DNA from: Erythrobacter sp.
GTDB taxonomy: Bacteria > Pseudomonadota > Alphaproteobacteria > Sphingomonadales > Sphingomonadaceae
Direction of reading: 5' to 3'
Length of the DNA: 64,000 nt
Assembly: GCA_013822695.1 (NCBI GenBank)
Contig: PNKW01000002.1
Coordinates: forward strand, 16,193-80,192
Shown here: positions 9,035 through 18,701 of the stretch, piece by piece
How positions within the stretch are numbered: the first letter of the stretch is position 1
Layout: every line of letters begins with the position of its first letter
The notes under the pieces: generated by a model
Seen by the model: the letters and a program-made list of their open reading frames with translations, nothing else
Told to the model about the DNA's origin: nothing
The model's database searches: none
Position numbers and translations under genes: made by a program

Positions 9035-9047
9035 GTCCCGGACGGCC

Positions 9048-9452
9048 TCACGCCTTTTCCAGCGTGCATTGCAGCGGGTGCTGGTTCTGGCGGGCGAAGT
9101 CCATCACCTGGTTCACCTTGGTCTCGGCGACCTCATAAGTGAAGATCCCGCACACGCCCACGCCGCGCTGGTGGACGTGGAGCATGACGCGGGTGGCCTG
9201 TTCCAGATCCATCGAGAAGAAGCGCTTCAACACCAGCACCACGAATTCCATCGGGGTGTAATCGTCGTTGAGCATCAGCACCTTGTACTGGCTCGGCTTC
9301 TTGGCCTTGGCCCGGGTCTTGGTGGCGACCCCGACCTGGTTCTGGCCGCCGGCATCCTTGCCCCCTTCCTCGTCCTCGGCGCGCACGCAAGGCGCGTGCG
9401 GCGAAGGCAGCACGCCGTGTTCGGTGCTGATGGTTAGGGGGGGACTGCGCAT
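9048..9452 (-). CDS. clpS: ClpS, adaptor for the ClpAP protease
   Basis: About 134 residues. The core [19 protein letters not shown], followed by [20 protein letters not shown] and [17 protein letters not shown], is the ClpS fold, with the N-degron pocket residues N-D-D and the H-x-H region visible. ClpS delivers N-end-rule substrates to ClpA. The first 40 residues are a poorly conserved, probably flexible leader, longer than in E. coli. clpA is not adjacent. Confidence 0.95.
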   Translation of the reverse strand: MRSPPLTISTEHGVLPSPHAPCVRAEDEEGGKDAGGQNQVGVATKTRAKAKKPSQYKVLMLNDDYTPMEFVVLVLKRFFSMDLEQATRVMLHVHQRGVGVCGIFTYEVAETKVNQVMDFARQNQHPLQCTLEKA

Positions 9453-9534
9453 AGGCCTCCATTATGGGATTCGCGCGCGGGTGTGCAAGCGATAGGTGTG
9501 ATTTGTTTGGGGCGCCGGGCAGGCCCACGCCGAA

Positions 9535-9570
9535 AGAAAAAGGCCCGAGCAAGCGGTGCTTGCTCGGGCC
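9535..9570 (-). terminator. intrinsic terminator of the phasin gene
   Basis: On the minus strand a 13-bp GC-rich perfect stem (GGCCCGAGCAAGC and its complement) with a 3-nt loop is followed by TTTTTCTTTC. It lies about 75 bp after the phasin stop and separates that gene from clpS. Confidence 0.88.
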
Positions 9571-9642
9571 AGCGCCTTGCGGCGCGCTCTCGTGGACCGG
9601 GTTGGGAGAGAGAGGAGAGAGGCCCGGCCGGAGAATTCGTGA

Positions 9643-10449
9643 TTAAGCGGCGGTCTTCACCTTTTCGACCGCGACGCTGACGCGGTTCGAGATCGGGGCG
9701 AAGGCGTCGTTGTAGAGCTTCACCCAAGCTTCGGTGCGCTTCGAGCCATAGGCGACCACGGCGTCGAAGTTGCGACGGGCGATTTCGCCCTGGAGCTGGA
9801 ACAGCTCGGTCGGCGACTTCACGGCGGCGACCTTCTTGGCGTCTTCGGTGACGGTTTCGATCACGGTCTTGCCGGTTTCGACGTTGTCCTTGAGCAGTTC
9901 CTGCGCGCCGGCGAAGAAGATCTTGCCGCTTTCGACGACGGCTTCGACGTTCGCCTTGGTGAACTCGGTCGCGTCGGCGGTGAGCTCGGTGCCCTTGGCA
10001 TAGGCGGTCTGGGCGCGCGACTGGAGGTCGGCGACGACGTTCTTGGCGGTGGCGGTGATGTCAGCGGTGTTGGCAGTGGCCATGATGGTATCCTTGAGCT
10101 TGGTGATCGTGCTGATCGAGGGGGTGGTGATCTTCGGCGCGCTGGTCTTGGGGGCGGGGGCGGGCTTGGCCGTCTTCACAGCCACCTTCTTCACCGGCGC
10201 AGGCTTCTTGACCGGAGCGGTCTTGGTCGCCGTCTTCTTGTTGACGGTCTTGGCCGCAGCCTTCTTCACCGGAGCCGCCTTCTTGGCAGTGACCGGAGCC
10301 TTCTTGGGCGCGGCGGGGGTCTTCACCACCGGAGCGGCTTTCGGCGCTTCGGCGATCTTGGCCGATGCTTCGGCGTAGGCTTTCTCGGCAGCCGCGTCGA
10401 TCTTGGCGACGGGAGCCTTCACTTCAGCAGTGTTATCAACTTCGGACAT
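9643..10449 (-). CDS. phasin with a histone-like Lys/Ala/Pro-rich N-terminal extension
   Basis: About 268 residues. Residues about 120-268 form the phasin helical domain that coats polyhydroxyalkanoate granules (ADLQSRAQTAYAKGTELTADA, then SPTELFQLQGEIARRNFDAVVAYG). Residues about 35-108 are a low-complexity tract of K, A, P, T and V with repeated KKAP/VKK units, like histone H1 or the DNA-binding tail of PhaF. No hydrophobic signal is present. A terminator follows. Two palindromic operator candidates lie directly upstream, and phaC sits behind on the same strand. Granule binding is family knowledge; nucleoid binding through the basic tail is inference. Confidence 0.88.
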   Translation of the reverse strand: MSEVDNTAEVKAPVAKIDAAAEKAYAEASAKIAEAPKAAPVVKTPAAPKKAPVTAKKAAPVKKAAAKTVNKKTATKTAPVKKPAPVKKVAVKTAKPAPAPKTSAPKITTPSISTITKLKDTIMATANTADITATAKNVVADLQSRAQTAYAKGTELTADATEFTKANVEAVVESGKIFFAGAQELLKDNVETGKTVIETVTEDAKKVAAVKSPTELFQLQGEIARRNFDAVVAYGSKRTEAWVKLYNDAFAPISNRVSVAVEKVKTAA

Positions 10450-10466
10450 GACGACCTCGCTTCATG

Positions 10467-10528
10467 TTGCACTGCACAAAATAGTGAATGCAGATGCGAA
10501 GTCAAGTGTTTTTGTGCAGTGCACAAAA
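10467..10528 (-). promoter_or_regulatory. paired palindromic operators upstream of the phasin gene (PhaR-like)
   Basis: At 10510-10528 there is a perfect inverted repeat with 8-bp arms (TTTTGTGCAGTGCACAAAA). At 10467-10481 the same core occurs in the opposite orientation (TTGCACTGCACAAAA). The first lies about 18 bp before the phasin start. PHA-responsive repressor PhaR binds TGC/GCA-type repeats upstream of phasin genes in other alphaproteobacteria, so PhaR control is likely, although phaR itself is not in the window. Confidence 0.65.
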
Positions 10529-10600
10529 GTCTCGGAAATCATACGATTTCAGAGGCTTCTCAGCTTAAGGGTCATATCGGAGCAAAAAAGCGCGGCGCGG

Positions 10601-12517
10601 TCAGCGAGTCTTTACATACCTTCCCGGCGCGTCCTCGATCACGGAATCGCCCTTGCCGCCCGGCACCCGCTTGCCCGCAGCAGGAACGCGGGCGTCGGAC
10701 TGCTTGTGCAGCCATTCGAGCCAGTGCGGCCACCAGCTGCCCGGATGCTCGGTCGCGCCCGCGACAAAGTCCTTCAGCGAAGGCGCGGCGCTGTCGCCGA
10801 CCCAATATTGATACTTGCCTGCAGCGGGCGGGTTGACGACGCCCGCAATGTGCCCCGAGCCTGCCAGCAGGAACGCGATTGGCCCGGTGAAGTGCTTGGT
10901 GATACGCCACACGCTTTCGGCGGGCGCGATGTGATCCTCGCGCCCCGCCTGCACGAAGCTGGGGGTGGCGACCCGCGTCAGATCGATCGGCGTGCCGTCG
11001 GCTGCGAGCGCGTCCGGCACCACCAGCTTGTTGTCGCGGTAGAGGTCGCGCAGGTAGGCATTGTGCCACTTGGAGGGCAGGTTAGTGACATCCCCGTTCC
11101 AGTGCAGCAGGTCGAAGGCCGGGTAATCCTCCCCGAGCAGGTAATTGTTGACCACGTAGTTCCAGATCAGGTCGCGGCCCCGCAGCGCGTTGAAGGCTGC
11201 GGCGAGATAGCGCCCGTCGAGATAGCCCTGCGGCGACAATTGCCCGATCATCTCCATCTGGCTGTCGTCGATGAAATTCTTGAGATCGCCCGCCCGCTCG
11301 AAATCGACCTGCGCGGTGAAGAAGGTGGCAGACTTGACCTTGTCCGCCTCCCCGCGGCGGTGCAGCACCGCCAGCGTCGCCGCCAGCGTCGTGCCCGCAA
11401 CGCAATAGCCGATGGTGTGGACGGCCGGCACATTCAGGCGCGCGCGAACGTGGTCGATCGCTTCCATCTGCGCGCGGATGTAATCGTCCCACACCACCTC
11501 GGCCATGCTCTCGTCGGCCGATTTCCAGCTGACCACGAACACGGTGATTCCCTGATCGACCGCCCACTTGATGAAGCTCTTCTTCGGCGTCAGGTCGAGG
11601 ATATAGAAGCGGTTGATCCACGGCGGGAAGATCACCAGCGGCACTTCCAGCACCTCAGCGGTCGAGGGCGAATACTGGATCAGCTGGTAGAGCGGCGTTT
11701 CGTGCACCACCTTGCCGGGGCTCGCCGCGAGGTTCTCGCCCAGCCGGAAGGCGTCGGGATCGGTGTGGGTCAGCTGCCCGCGCTTCAGGTCATTGATGAG
11801 GTGCTGCATCCCGCGCACCAGATTGGCGCCCTTGGTTTCGATCGTGCGCTTGAGCACCACCGGATTGAGCGCGAGGAAATTGTCCGGGCTCATCGCCTCG
11901 GCCAGCGCGGAAACCGCGAATTCGAGCTGCTGCCGCTTGTCCTTGTCGAGCCCGTCCATGCCTCTGACCGCCTGCCGGAAGTAATCCGCCAGCATCAGGT
12001 AGGTCTGGTGGAGCAGCAGAAAGGCGGGATGCGCGCGCCATGCCGGATCGGCAAAGCGGCGGTCGGATTTGGGGAGGGCGGCGGGATCGGGCGCTTCGGT
12101 GGCCTTCCCGCCGGTAGCGCCCGCGGCAAAGCTCTGCATCACGCCCGACCACAGCTGCATCTGATCCTGCGCGAGTTTGGCCGAGGCCTCGAACATCCCC
12201 TTGGGCATCTGGCCGAGCATCGCCTGCGACATCACCAGCCACTGCGCCGGATCGAGCATGTTGGCGCCAGCGCCGCCCTTGGCCGCCTTCTCGGCCGCGG
12301 CTTGGCTCTGGTGGGTCGCGAAATCGAGCCACAGCTGCTGGAGCCGCGCGGCGGTAGCGGCCCATTCGGTCATCTCCGACGGATCGAGGCCCGGCATTGC
12401 CGGCGATTCGGCCCCCTTGCCGCCCAGCATCTCGCGCAGCGCCTCGCCCTGCATGTCGAAGAAGCCCTTGAGGCTCTCGCCCGCTGCCGCCATCAGGTCG
12501 TTATCCTGTGCCATCAC
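10601..12517 (-). CDS. phaC: class I polyhydroxyalkanoate synthase
   Basis: About 638 residues. It has the long N-terminal region of class I PhaC, then the alpha/beta core with the lipase-like box GYCVAGT carrying the catalytic cysteine near residue 372. The late histidine is in GSGHIAGVVNPP, and the aspartate is near DHIAPAESVW. It polymerises (R)-3-hydroxyacyl-CoA into storage polyester on granules. The start is GTG 12517 (8-12 bp after AGGAAGGGA) or the adjacent ATG 12514. The C-terminus (DAPGRYVKTR) is the usual one for sphingomonads. It diverges from the aminotransferase gene. Confidence 0.95.
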   Translation of the reverse strand: MMAQDNDLMAAAGESLKGFFDMQGEALREMLGGKGAESPAMPGLDPSEMTEWAATAARLQQLWLDFATHQSQAAAEKAAKGGAGANMLDPAQWLVMSQAMLGQMPKGMFEASAKLAQDQMQLWSGVMQSFAAGATGGKATEAPDPAALPKSDRRFADPAWRAHPAFLLLHQTYLMLADYFRQAVRGMDGLDKDKRQQLEFAVSALAEAMSPDNFLALNPVVLKRTIETKGANLVRGMQHLINDLKRGQLTHTDPDAFRLGENLAASPGKVVHETPLYQLIQYSPSTAEVLEVPLVIFPPWINRFYILDLTPKKSFIKWAVDQGITVFVVSWKSADESMAEVVWDDYIRAQMEAIDHVRARLNVPAVHTIGYCVAGTTLAATLAVLHRRGEADKVKSATFFTAQVDFERAGDLKNFIDDSQMEMIGQLSPQGYLDGRYLAAAFNALRGRDLIWNYVVNNYLLGEDYPAFDLLHWNGDVTNLPSKWHNAYLRDLYRDNKLVVPDALAADGTPIDLTRVATPSFVQAGREDHIAPAESVWRITKHFTGPIAFLLAGSGHIAGVVNPPAAGKYQYWVGDSAAPSLKDFVAGATEHPGSWWPHWLEWLHKQSDARVPAAGKRVPGGKGDSVIEDAPGRYVKTR

Positions 12518-12672
12518 CCGAAATCGTCCCTTCCTGTGTGCGTCGCTCCCTAGTGCCGCTTATCGGGAGCAGTCGCAACTCACCGAAATGGCCTTCCCTC
12601 TGGCGGAAGGTTTCGCCTAGGGAGACAGGGCAAAGCCCATCGGCCCCGCACAAGACAAGGTAATGACCTGCC

Positions 12673-13872
<1,200 letters not shown>

Positions 13873-13977
13873 GCGGTTTGCGACCGTCCTAGACAAACTA
13901 ATCCGAAACGGAAGAATTCATGTCCGATTTGCGTTAGTTTGCGGGTAACATGGGATGAAGTTCGCAAGGAGTGTGCA

Positions 13978-14580
13978 ATGGCGTCCGGAGCCGCGAAGCG
14001 GCTGACCGACAGACAGCGCGCCGTCATGGAACGGATTGACCGGCGCGTCCCGATCAAGGTGATCGCAACCGAGCTCGGCGTGTCCGAGACCCGGATCAAT
14101 CAGCATATCCGCGCGCTGAAGGACTTCTACGACGCCGCCAGCCTGGGCGAGCTGGTCGAGAATTACCGCGCCACGCTGAGCCCCGAAGCGGCTGAGGAGA
14201 CGGCGGAAAACGACCCCGGGACAATTGCGGATGAAGCTTTGCTCAACCCCTTCAGCGAACCTGCATACACAATTTCTCAGATTAACCCGGCAACTGATCC
14301 GGCTGATTTCGGCTTCCGGGACGACCCGGGCCGACTGGTCCTCAGCGATGCGATGCCGATCACGGAACAGGCACCATGGCTGAAGGCAGGCGAACCGAGG
14401 GTGGTCCCCGGAGTGCTCGATGGGGAGCATGCCGTCCTGCTGCGACTGGGGGCGATTGTCGGGATCGCCACGGGCATCCTTGCTTCGGTGATCCTTGCGA
14501 TCACGGCGGCGATGACACTCAGCGAAGCAACGGAGGGCAAGGCGACCTACTCCGCGGAAACTGGGGCCGTGGCCGGGTGA
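13978..14580 (+). CDS. membrane-tethered helix-turn-helix protein
   Basis: About 200 residues. An AAGGAG 6 bp before ATG 13978 fixes the start. Residues about 10-55 (LTDRQRAVMERIDRRVPIKV, then ATELGVSETRINQHIRALKD) form a LuxR/sigma-4-like helix-turn-helix. A linker rich in acidic residues follows, then one hydrophobic segment near 158-185 (AIVGIATGILASVILAITAA), leaving a short tail. This topology suggests a regulator anchored in the inner membrane with its DNA-binding domain inside the cell. Four more genes follow in the same direction with short gaps. I know no characterised homologue. Confidence 0.75.
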   Translation: MASGAAKRLTDRQRAVMERIDRRVPIKVIATELGVSETRINQHIRALKDFYDAASLGELVENYRATLSPEAAEETAENDPGTIADEALLNPFSEPAYTISQINPATDPADFGFRDDPGRLVLSDAMPITEQAPWLKAGEPRVVPGVLDGEHAVLLRLGAIVGIATGILASVILAITAAMTLSEATEGKATYSAETGAVAG

Positions 14581-14605
14581 GCACCGGCTTCGCTGGAGAC
14601 CACCA

Positions 14606-14962
14606 ATGGAAAACCGTATTCTTGCCGACGCCTATAATCTGAAGAAGCTGGTGCGCGAGGCCGAAGCCCTTGCCGACGAATCGATCATCGCCATGGCGCG
14701 GCTGAAGCAGGCCATGCTTGCCGCCCGCCAGAACCCCGAGGTCGAAGTCCACACTGGCCAGCGTGCGCTGGTGCGCCTGACCGAGGCGGAAAGCCATGCC
14801 CTGTCGATGTCGACCCACCTGCTGCGCGTGCATGACGAGCTCAGCAAGGTTGCCCGCATTCACGCCGCTGGTGATGATGGCATCCCCACGACGATCCCGC
14901 CCAGCGAAGTCGAAGTCCAGTCGGCACGCCGCGAAACCGCTCTGGAGCAGGCCAACGCCTGA
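14606..14962 (+). CDS. small helical protein of unknown function
   Basis: About 118 residues starting MENRILADAYNLKKLVREAE. It is predicted to be almost wholly alpha-helical and charged, without membrane segment or signal peptide. There is no cysteine and no motif that I recognise. It lies 25 bp after the membrane-tethered HTH gene and 4 bp before the next gene, so it belongs to the same operon. The codon use looks like that of its neighbours. Confidence 0.7.
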   Translation: MENRILADAYNLKKLVREAEALADESIIAMARLKQAMLAARQNPEVEVHTGQRALVRLTEAESHALSMSTHLLRVHDELSKVARIHAAGDDGIPTTIPPSEVEVQSARRETALEQANA

Positions 14963-14966
14963 ACCA

Positions 14967-15467
14967 ATGAGCGACTGGCTGGAACTGTTCAACGCGTACA
15001 GGGCCCCCGCCCAGCACATCGCCAGCCTGCTGCTTGCTGCGGCAGGCTGGCGGTGGGGCGGGGGCCCGGAACGCTGGATGACAGCGGCGTTCGTCCTGAC
15101 GATGATCATGCCGCTCTATCTGATCCGGCTTGCAGGCGGGGACACGCTTGCCGAGTACCAATGGGCCTATGTGACGCTCGACCTGATTGCCGCGGCCATC
15201 TTCACGGCGGTCGCGGTCAATGCCAATCGCAATTACCCGCTGTGGGTGGCCGGGTTCCAGCTGGTTGCGGTGGGGGCGCACATGGTCGGGGCGCTGGTCC
15301 CCGCCGTCTCACCGCTCGCTCTCGCGATCCTCATTATCGGGCCGTCCTATTGCCAGCTGCTGGTGCTGTTCGCCGGCTTCGTCCGCCACGTCCGGCGCGA
15401 GCGACAGTTCGGCCCTTACCGCGCGTGGCGCACCAGCCCGTCCCCGATCGGAGGGCTGACCGCATGA
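14967..15467 (+). CDS. small polytopic membrane protein
   Basis: About 166 residues from ATG 14967 (MSDWLELFNAYR). Four or five hydrophobic segments are visible, among them WMTAAFVLTMIMPLYLIRLA, YVTLDLIAAAIFTAVAV, and ALAILIIGPSYCQLLVLFAG, ending in a basic cytoplasmic tail (VRHVRRERQFGPYRAWR). It probably lies in the inner membrane. The function is unknown. Its position between a membrane-bound HTH protein and a JAMM protein suggests that they act together, which is inference from context only. Confidence 0.75.
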   Translation: MSDWLELFNAYRAPAQHIASLLLAAAGWRWGGGPERWMTAAFVLTMIMPLYLIRLAGGDTLAEYQWAYVTLDLIAAAIFTAVAVNANRNYPLWVAGFQLVAVGAHMVGALVPAVSPLALAILIIGPSYCQLLVLFAGFVRHVRRERQFGPYRAWRTSPSPIGGLTA

Positions 15468-15513
15468 TGGCAGCCCCCCCTCCTCACTCCGCCGCCTGCC
15501 CCGAGGTGGGCCG

Positions 15514-15936
15514 ATGCTAACCCAGGCCCTCCCCCGCAGCGGCGAGAGTGCGGTCTCGCCGGACCAGCGCGCAGCGGCGATGATCGGCTATCTGCGCAGC
15601 CTCGTGCTCGCCCCGCCAGCCCAATACGAGCGCGGCCATGCGATTTTCCTCGATGCGCACAGCGCATGGCTCGGCGATGCGCCCTGCGGGATCGGCACGA
15701 TGACGACGCTCGCGATCCGCATGCGTGCGCTGCTCGGCGAGGCGCTGCGCCACAATGCGGCCGGCATCATCCTTGCGCACAGCCATCCCTCGGGCGCTTG
15801 CCGCCCGAGCGGCTGCGACATCGCCACCACCCGCCGCCTCGCGGAGATTGCGCAAGCGCTCGATATCACGCTGATCGATCATCTGATCTTCACCACCGAT
15901 GCGGTCTATTCGATGCGCGCGGGAGGCTTGCTGTGA
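15514..15936 (+). CDS. RadC-like JAMM-domain protein, short form
   Basis: About 140 residues, consisting of little more than the JAB/JAMM domain of the RadC (DUF2466) family. The metal motif is AHSHPSGACRPSGCD, with H89, H91 and D102. It lacks the N-terminal helix-hairpin-helix region of full-length RadC (about 225 residues). Such domains are zinc metallo-isopeptidase folds, but no activity of RadC-type proteins is settled. Its stop overlaps the GTG of the next gene. Confidence 0.8.
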   Translation: MLTQALPRSGESAVSPDQRAAAMIGYLRSLVLAPPAQYERGHAIFLDAHSAWLGDAPCGIGTMTTLAIRMRALLGEALRHNAAGIILAHSHPSGACRPSGCDIATTRRLAEIAQALDITLIDHLIFTTDAVYSMRAGGLL

Positions 15937-16319
15937 ATGCGCCGCTGGCCTCGGACCACTTCCCCGGCAACGATATGACCAACCCGCGCTTCCGCGAAGC
16001 GGGCGAAATCGTGCTCGACCAGTTCCATCGCGACGCGCGGGTCGATGCCCAGTGGCTCGGCCTCGCCCTGCGCGAATTCGCGCTGCTGTGGCGGCTCGCC
16101 GCGCAGCCGGGGGAGCGTCTGTGTGACGAGCAACTGCACACCGAGGCCTTCCGTATCACCCAGGGGGCCGATCCCGAGGGGATCGCGGCCGATATCGCGC
16201 GCCTGCGCGGCAAGCTGGCGGCGGCGGGTGCCGGGCACCTGATCTGCACCGACGGCGACGGGCGTTACTTCCTCGAAGTTCCGCCCGACAACGGCCTGAC
16301 GCGCTTCGCGGGCAGCTGA
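15933..16319 (+). CDS. small protein with a winged-helix-like C-terminal region
   Basis: About 128 residues. The preferred start is GTG 15933, overlapping the previous stop as GTGA; ATG 15975 is the alternative. The region LALREFALLWRLAAQPGERL, followed by FRITQGADPEGIAADIARLRGKL, resembles the winged-helix DNA-binding domain of OmpR-type regulators without a receiver domain. The final strand is HLICTDGDGRYFLEVPPDN. DNA binding is inferred. It is the last gene of the five-gene block. Confidence 0.6.
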   Translation: MNAPLASDHFPGNDMTNPRFREAGEIVLDQFHRDARVDAQWLGLALREFALLWRLAAQPGERLCDEQLHTEAFRITQGADPEGIAADIARLRGKLAAAGAGHLICTDGDGRYFLEVPPDNGLTRFAGS

Positions 16320-16393
16320 CGCGCGCCTCTGGACAGGGCGGAAGCGATCAGTCAATCTCGACCCAAACACAAACTCCGAGGGATCCGCCTGTC

Positions 16394-17218
16394 ATGTCCG
16401 CCACCGCCGCTGCCACCTCGATCGCCAATGACCGCATCTCCATCCACCTCGATGAGGACGGCATCGCCGACGTGCGCTTCGTGCGCGCGGAGAAGATGAA
16501 CGCGCTCGACCACGCGATGTTCGAACGCATCATCGAGGCCGGCCATGCGCTCCAGCGGATGAAGGGCCTGCGCGCGGTGGTGCTGTCGGGCGAGGGCCGG
16601 GCGTTCTGCGCCGGGCTCGACCTGTCGAACTTCGCGCGCAAACCCGCCGAGGACGAGCCCCCGCTCACCGAGCGCACCTATGGCAATGCCAACCGCCCGC
16701 AGCAGGTGGCGATGCAGTGGCGCAAGCTCCCCGTCCCGGTGATCGCCGCGATCCACGGGGTGTGCCTCGGCGGCGGCTTGCAGATCGCGAGCGGGGCTGA
16801 CATCCGCATCGTCCATCCCGAGACCCGCATGGCGATCATGGAGATGAAGTGGGGCCTCGTTCCCGACATGGGCGGCTATGTGCTGTGGCGCGGGCTGGTG
16901 CGCGACGACGTGCTGCGTGAGCTGATCTACACCAACCGCGAATTCACCGGCGGCGAGGCGCAGGCGCTGGGCCTTGCGACTTACGTGGACGAAAGCCCGC
17001 GCGATCGCGCCTTTGCCATCGCCCGCCAGATTGCGCTCAAGAACCCCCACGCAATCCGCGCCGCCAAACGCCTCCAGGCCGGGATGTGGGACCAGGATGT
17101 CAATGCGATCCTGATGGAGGAAAGCATCGAGCAGCACGGCATCATGCGCAGCCGCAATCAGGTCGAAGCGGTGATGGCCGAGATGGAGCGCAGGAAGCCG
17201 AACTTCGAAGACGTGTGA
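16394..17218 (+). CDS. enoyl-CoA hydratase/isomerase family protein (crotonase)
   Basis: About 274 residues with the crotonase fold. The first oxyanion-hole segment is GRAFCAGLDLSNF and the second IHGVCLGGGLQIASGADIRI. In place of the usual second catalytic glutamate there is MEMKWGLVPDMGG, with an aspartate at the PDMGG position, as seen in many isomerase-type members. The substrate is unknown; a role in acyl-CoA degradation is likely. It is convergent with a thioesterase gene 36 bp away. Confidence 0.85.
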   Translation: MSATAAATSIANDRISIHLDEDGIADVRFVRAEKMNALDHAMFERIIEAGHALQRMKGLRAVVLSGEGRAFCAGLDLSNFARKPAEDEPPLTERTYGNANRPQQVAMQWRKLPVPVIAAIHGVCLGGGLQIASGADIRIVHPETRMAIMEMKWGLVPDMGGYVLWRGLVRDDVLRELIYTNREFTGGEAQALGLATYVDESPRDRAFAIARQIALKNPHAIRAAKRLQAGMWDQDVNAILMEESIEQHGIMRSRNQVEAVMAEMERRKPNFEDV

Positions 17219-17254
17219 GGCGCGCCGGGCCGAACACCGCCCCGGCTGACTTGA

Positions 17255-18046
17255 TCAGCCAAAAATAGCCACGCATTGGAGCCCGTCGAGCACCTGCCTG
17301 CCGTCCGCGTCCCACATCCTGAGGCGTTCGGAGGAATAGCCCGCGTCGGCGTGCTGGCTGGCGTTTTCGGCCAGATACCAGCCATCCCGCGACTGGCTTT
17401 CCGGATCGAGCACGTTGAACGACCAGTTGATCGAGCTGATCGGCCCCTGCCGCTGCATCGCCCGCATCGCGCCCGGAGGCATGACGTCGCCCATCAGCAC
17501 GAGCTTGGAGACCGGATCGAGACTGTGATCCTCGGTCAGCCGCGCCCAGCGCCTGACGGTCGCGCCGCGATCGGTGCCCTTGGTCTGGCCGTGGCGCAGT
17601 TCGAAGTTCCTCGCGACGAAGGTTGGGGCAAAGGCGTGGGTGACCTCGGGGTTGTCCTCGGGCGGGCCGGGCCAGTCCTCCGGGAGGCCTGAGGGGTGGA
17701 CAGCATTGGCCTCGCGCCCCTCGCCGAACAGCCAGTAGGCGCTTAAGGCGACGCGGCCTTCGGACAGGATCTCGGAACGCAGCTGGGTGACGTTGCGGCC
17801 CTGGCGGACGATCTGGGCAGTAAGCTCGATCTCCTCGCCCACCGGCGCGACGAAGGCGATCTGGCCGGCGCGCAAGGGCGGCAGGCCCGGAAAGGCGCGC
17901 ACCGCCATGGTATAGGCCACCAGCGCCGAGGCCCCGCCATAGAGCGTGCGCCCCTGCATCCAGTCGGCGGCATGGGTGAGGCGGGCAGGCCCGGGCTGGC
18001 CGGTGACGGGTTCGAGGAGGCTCGCGATAGTCATGCAAAGGGCCAT
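17255..18046 (-). CDS. acyl-CoA thioesterase, TesB-like double hotdog
   Basis: About 263 residues (start ATG 18046, or ATG 18034 giving MTIASLLEP). It has two hotdog halves. The N-terminal half has GRTLYGGASALVAYTMAVRA, with the conserved G-R-x-x-G-G-x-x-A pattern. The C-terminal half has HSLDPVSKLVLMGDVMPPGA, as in 4HBT_3/TesB-type thioesterases. It would hydrolyse acyl-CoA to free acid and CoA. The substrate range is not readable. The facing crotonase may act in the same acyl-CoA context. Confidence 0.82.
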   Translation of the reverse strand: MALCMTIASLLEPVTGQPGPARLTHAADWMQGRTLYGGASALVAYTMAVRAFPGLPPLRAGQIAFVAPVGEEIELTAQIVRQGRNVTQLRSEILSEGRVALSAYWLFGEGREANAVHPSGLPEDWPGPPEDNPEVTHAFAPTFVARNFELRHGQTKGTDRGATVRRWARLTEDHSLDPVSKLVLMGDVMPPGAMRAMQRQGPISSINWSFNVLDPESQSRDGWYLAENASQHADAGYSSERLRMWDADGRQVLDGLQCVAIFG

Positions 18047-18171
18047 GCCGCGCGCGGGCGGCGCCGTCCAGACTGACGTTGCGTCAGGCGCGGCCCCAAT
18101 CTCACATTGCCAAGCCGCCCCCGAATCGCTAGTGCGCCGCTTCCGTCCGGGGCATTGTCCCCGGAAGGCTC

Positions 18172-18245
18172 GGCCCGATGGCGGAGTGGTGACGCAGCGG
18201 ACTGCAAATCCGTATACGCCGGTTCGATTCCGGCTCGGGCCTCCA
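18172..18245 (+). tRNA. tRNA-Cys (GCA)
   Basis: The cloverleaf is readable by eye: acceptor GGCCCGA pairs with TCGGGCC, the anticodon loop CTGCAAA has anticodon GCA, the T-loop is GGTTCGATTCC, and CCA is encoded at the end. Confidence 0.95.
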
Positions 18246-18301
18246 CACCTTTTAGCGATTGCGCACCCGCAGCCTTGGCCTTAGGGCGCGCAAACCGGAA
18301 T

Positions 18302-18377
18302 GCCGCTTTAGCTCAGTCGGTAGAGCACATCATTCGTAATGATGGGGTCACGTGTTCGAGTCACGTAAGCGGCACCA
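18302..18377 (+). tRNA. tRNA-Thr (CGT)
   Basis: Acceptor GCCGCTT pairs with AAGCGGC, the D-arm is AGCTCAGTCGGTAGAGC, the anticodon loop TTCGTAA gives anticodon CGT, the T-loop is GTTCGAGTC, and CCA is encoded. It lies 56 bp after tRNA-Cys, probably in one transcript. Confidence 0.95.
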
Positions 18378-18701
18378 TTTCTAGAAAATCAATTAACATC
18401 AGCGTTTTAAATCACGACTCCGCTCGATGTGTCGCGCCGCCTATTCGCGCACGCGGGGCTAGCCCTGTGCGCCGCCGAGTCTGTGGCGCCTTTGTGCCGC
18501 AGTTGCGAAATGTGGCCGCAATGGGGCAAAAACGGTTGCCGTGCGGGCAAAGATGGTTCAATGCGCATGTCCGGGCCTCCCACGTCGGAATCACGAGGCG
18601 TACGCCCTTCGCGCAGGGGCATGCCCGGGGCAGGCAGCCGGGGGTGCGCGATTGACCTTGCATTCGGTTGGCTTCGCCCAGGCTTCAGGAGGACTGAGAA
18701 C
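18378..18701 (+). other. non-coding stretch after the tRNA pair
   Basis: No convincing gene is seen. An open frame runs through it into the glycosyltransferase but its residues are unlike that family. The first 40 bp are AT-rich. The only clear signal is the CAGGAGGA ribosome site at 18686-18693 that serves the next gene. Confidence 0.6.

Noticed and set aside
10403..12553. 716-codon open frame on the plus strand
   Set aside because: It is antisense to phaC, whose motifs are all in place; the residues are rich in H, R, Q and G as expected of a mirror frame of GC-rich coding DNA.
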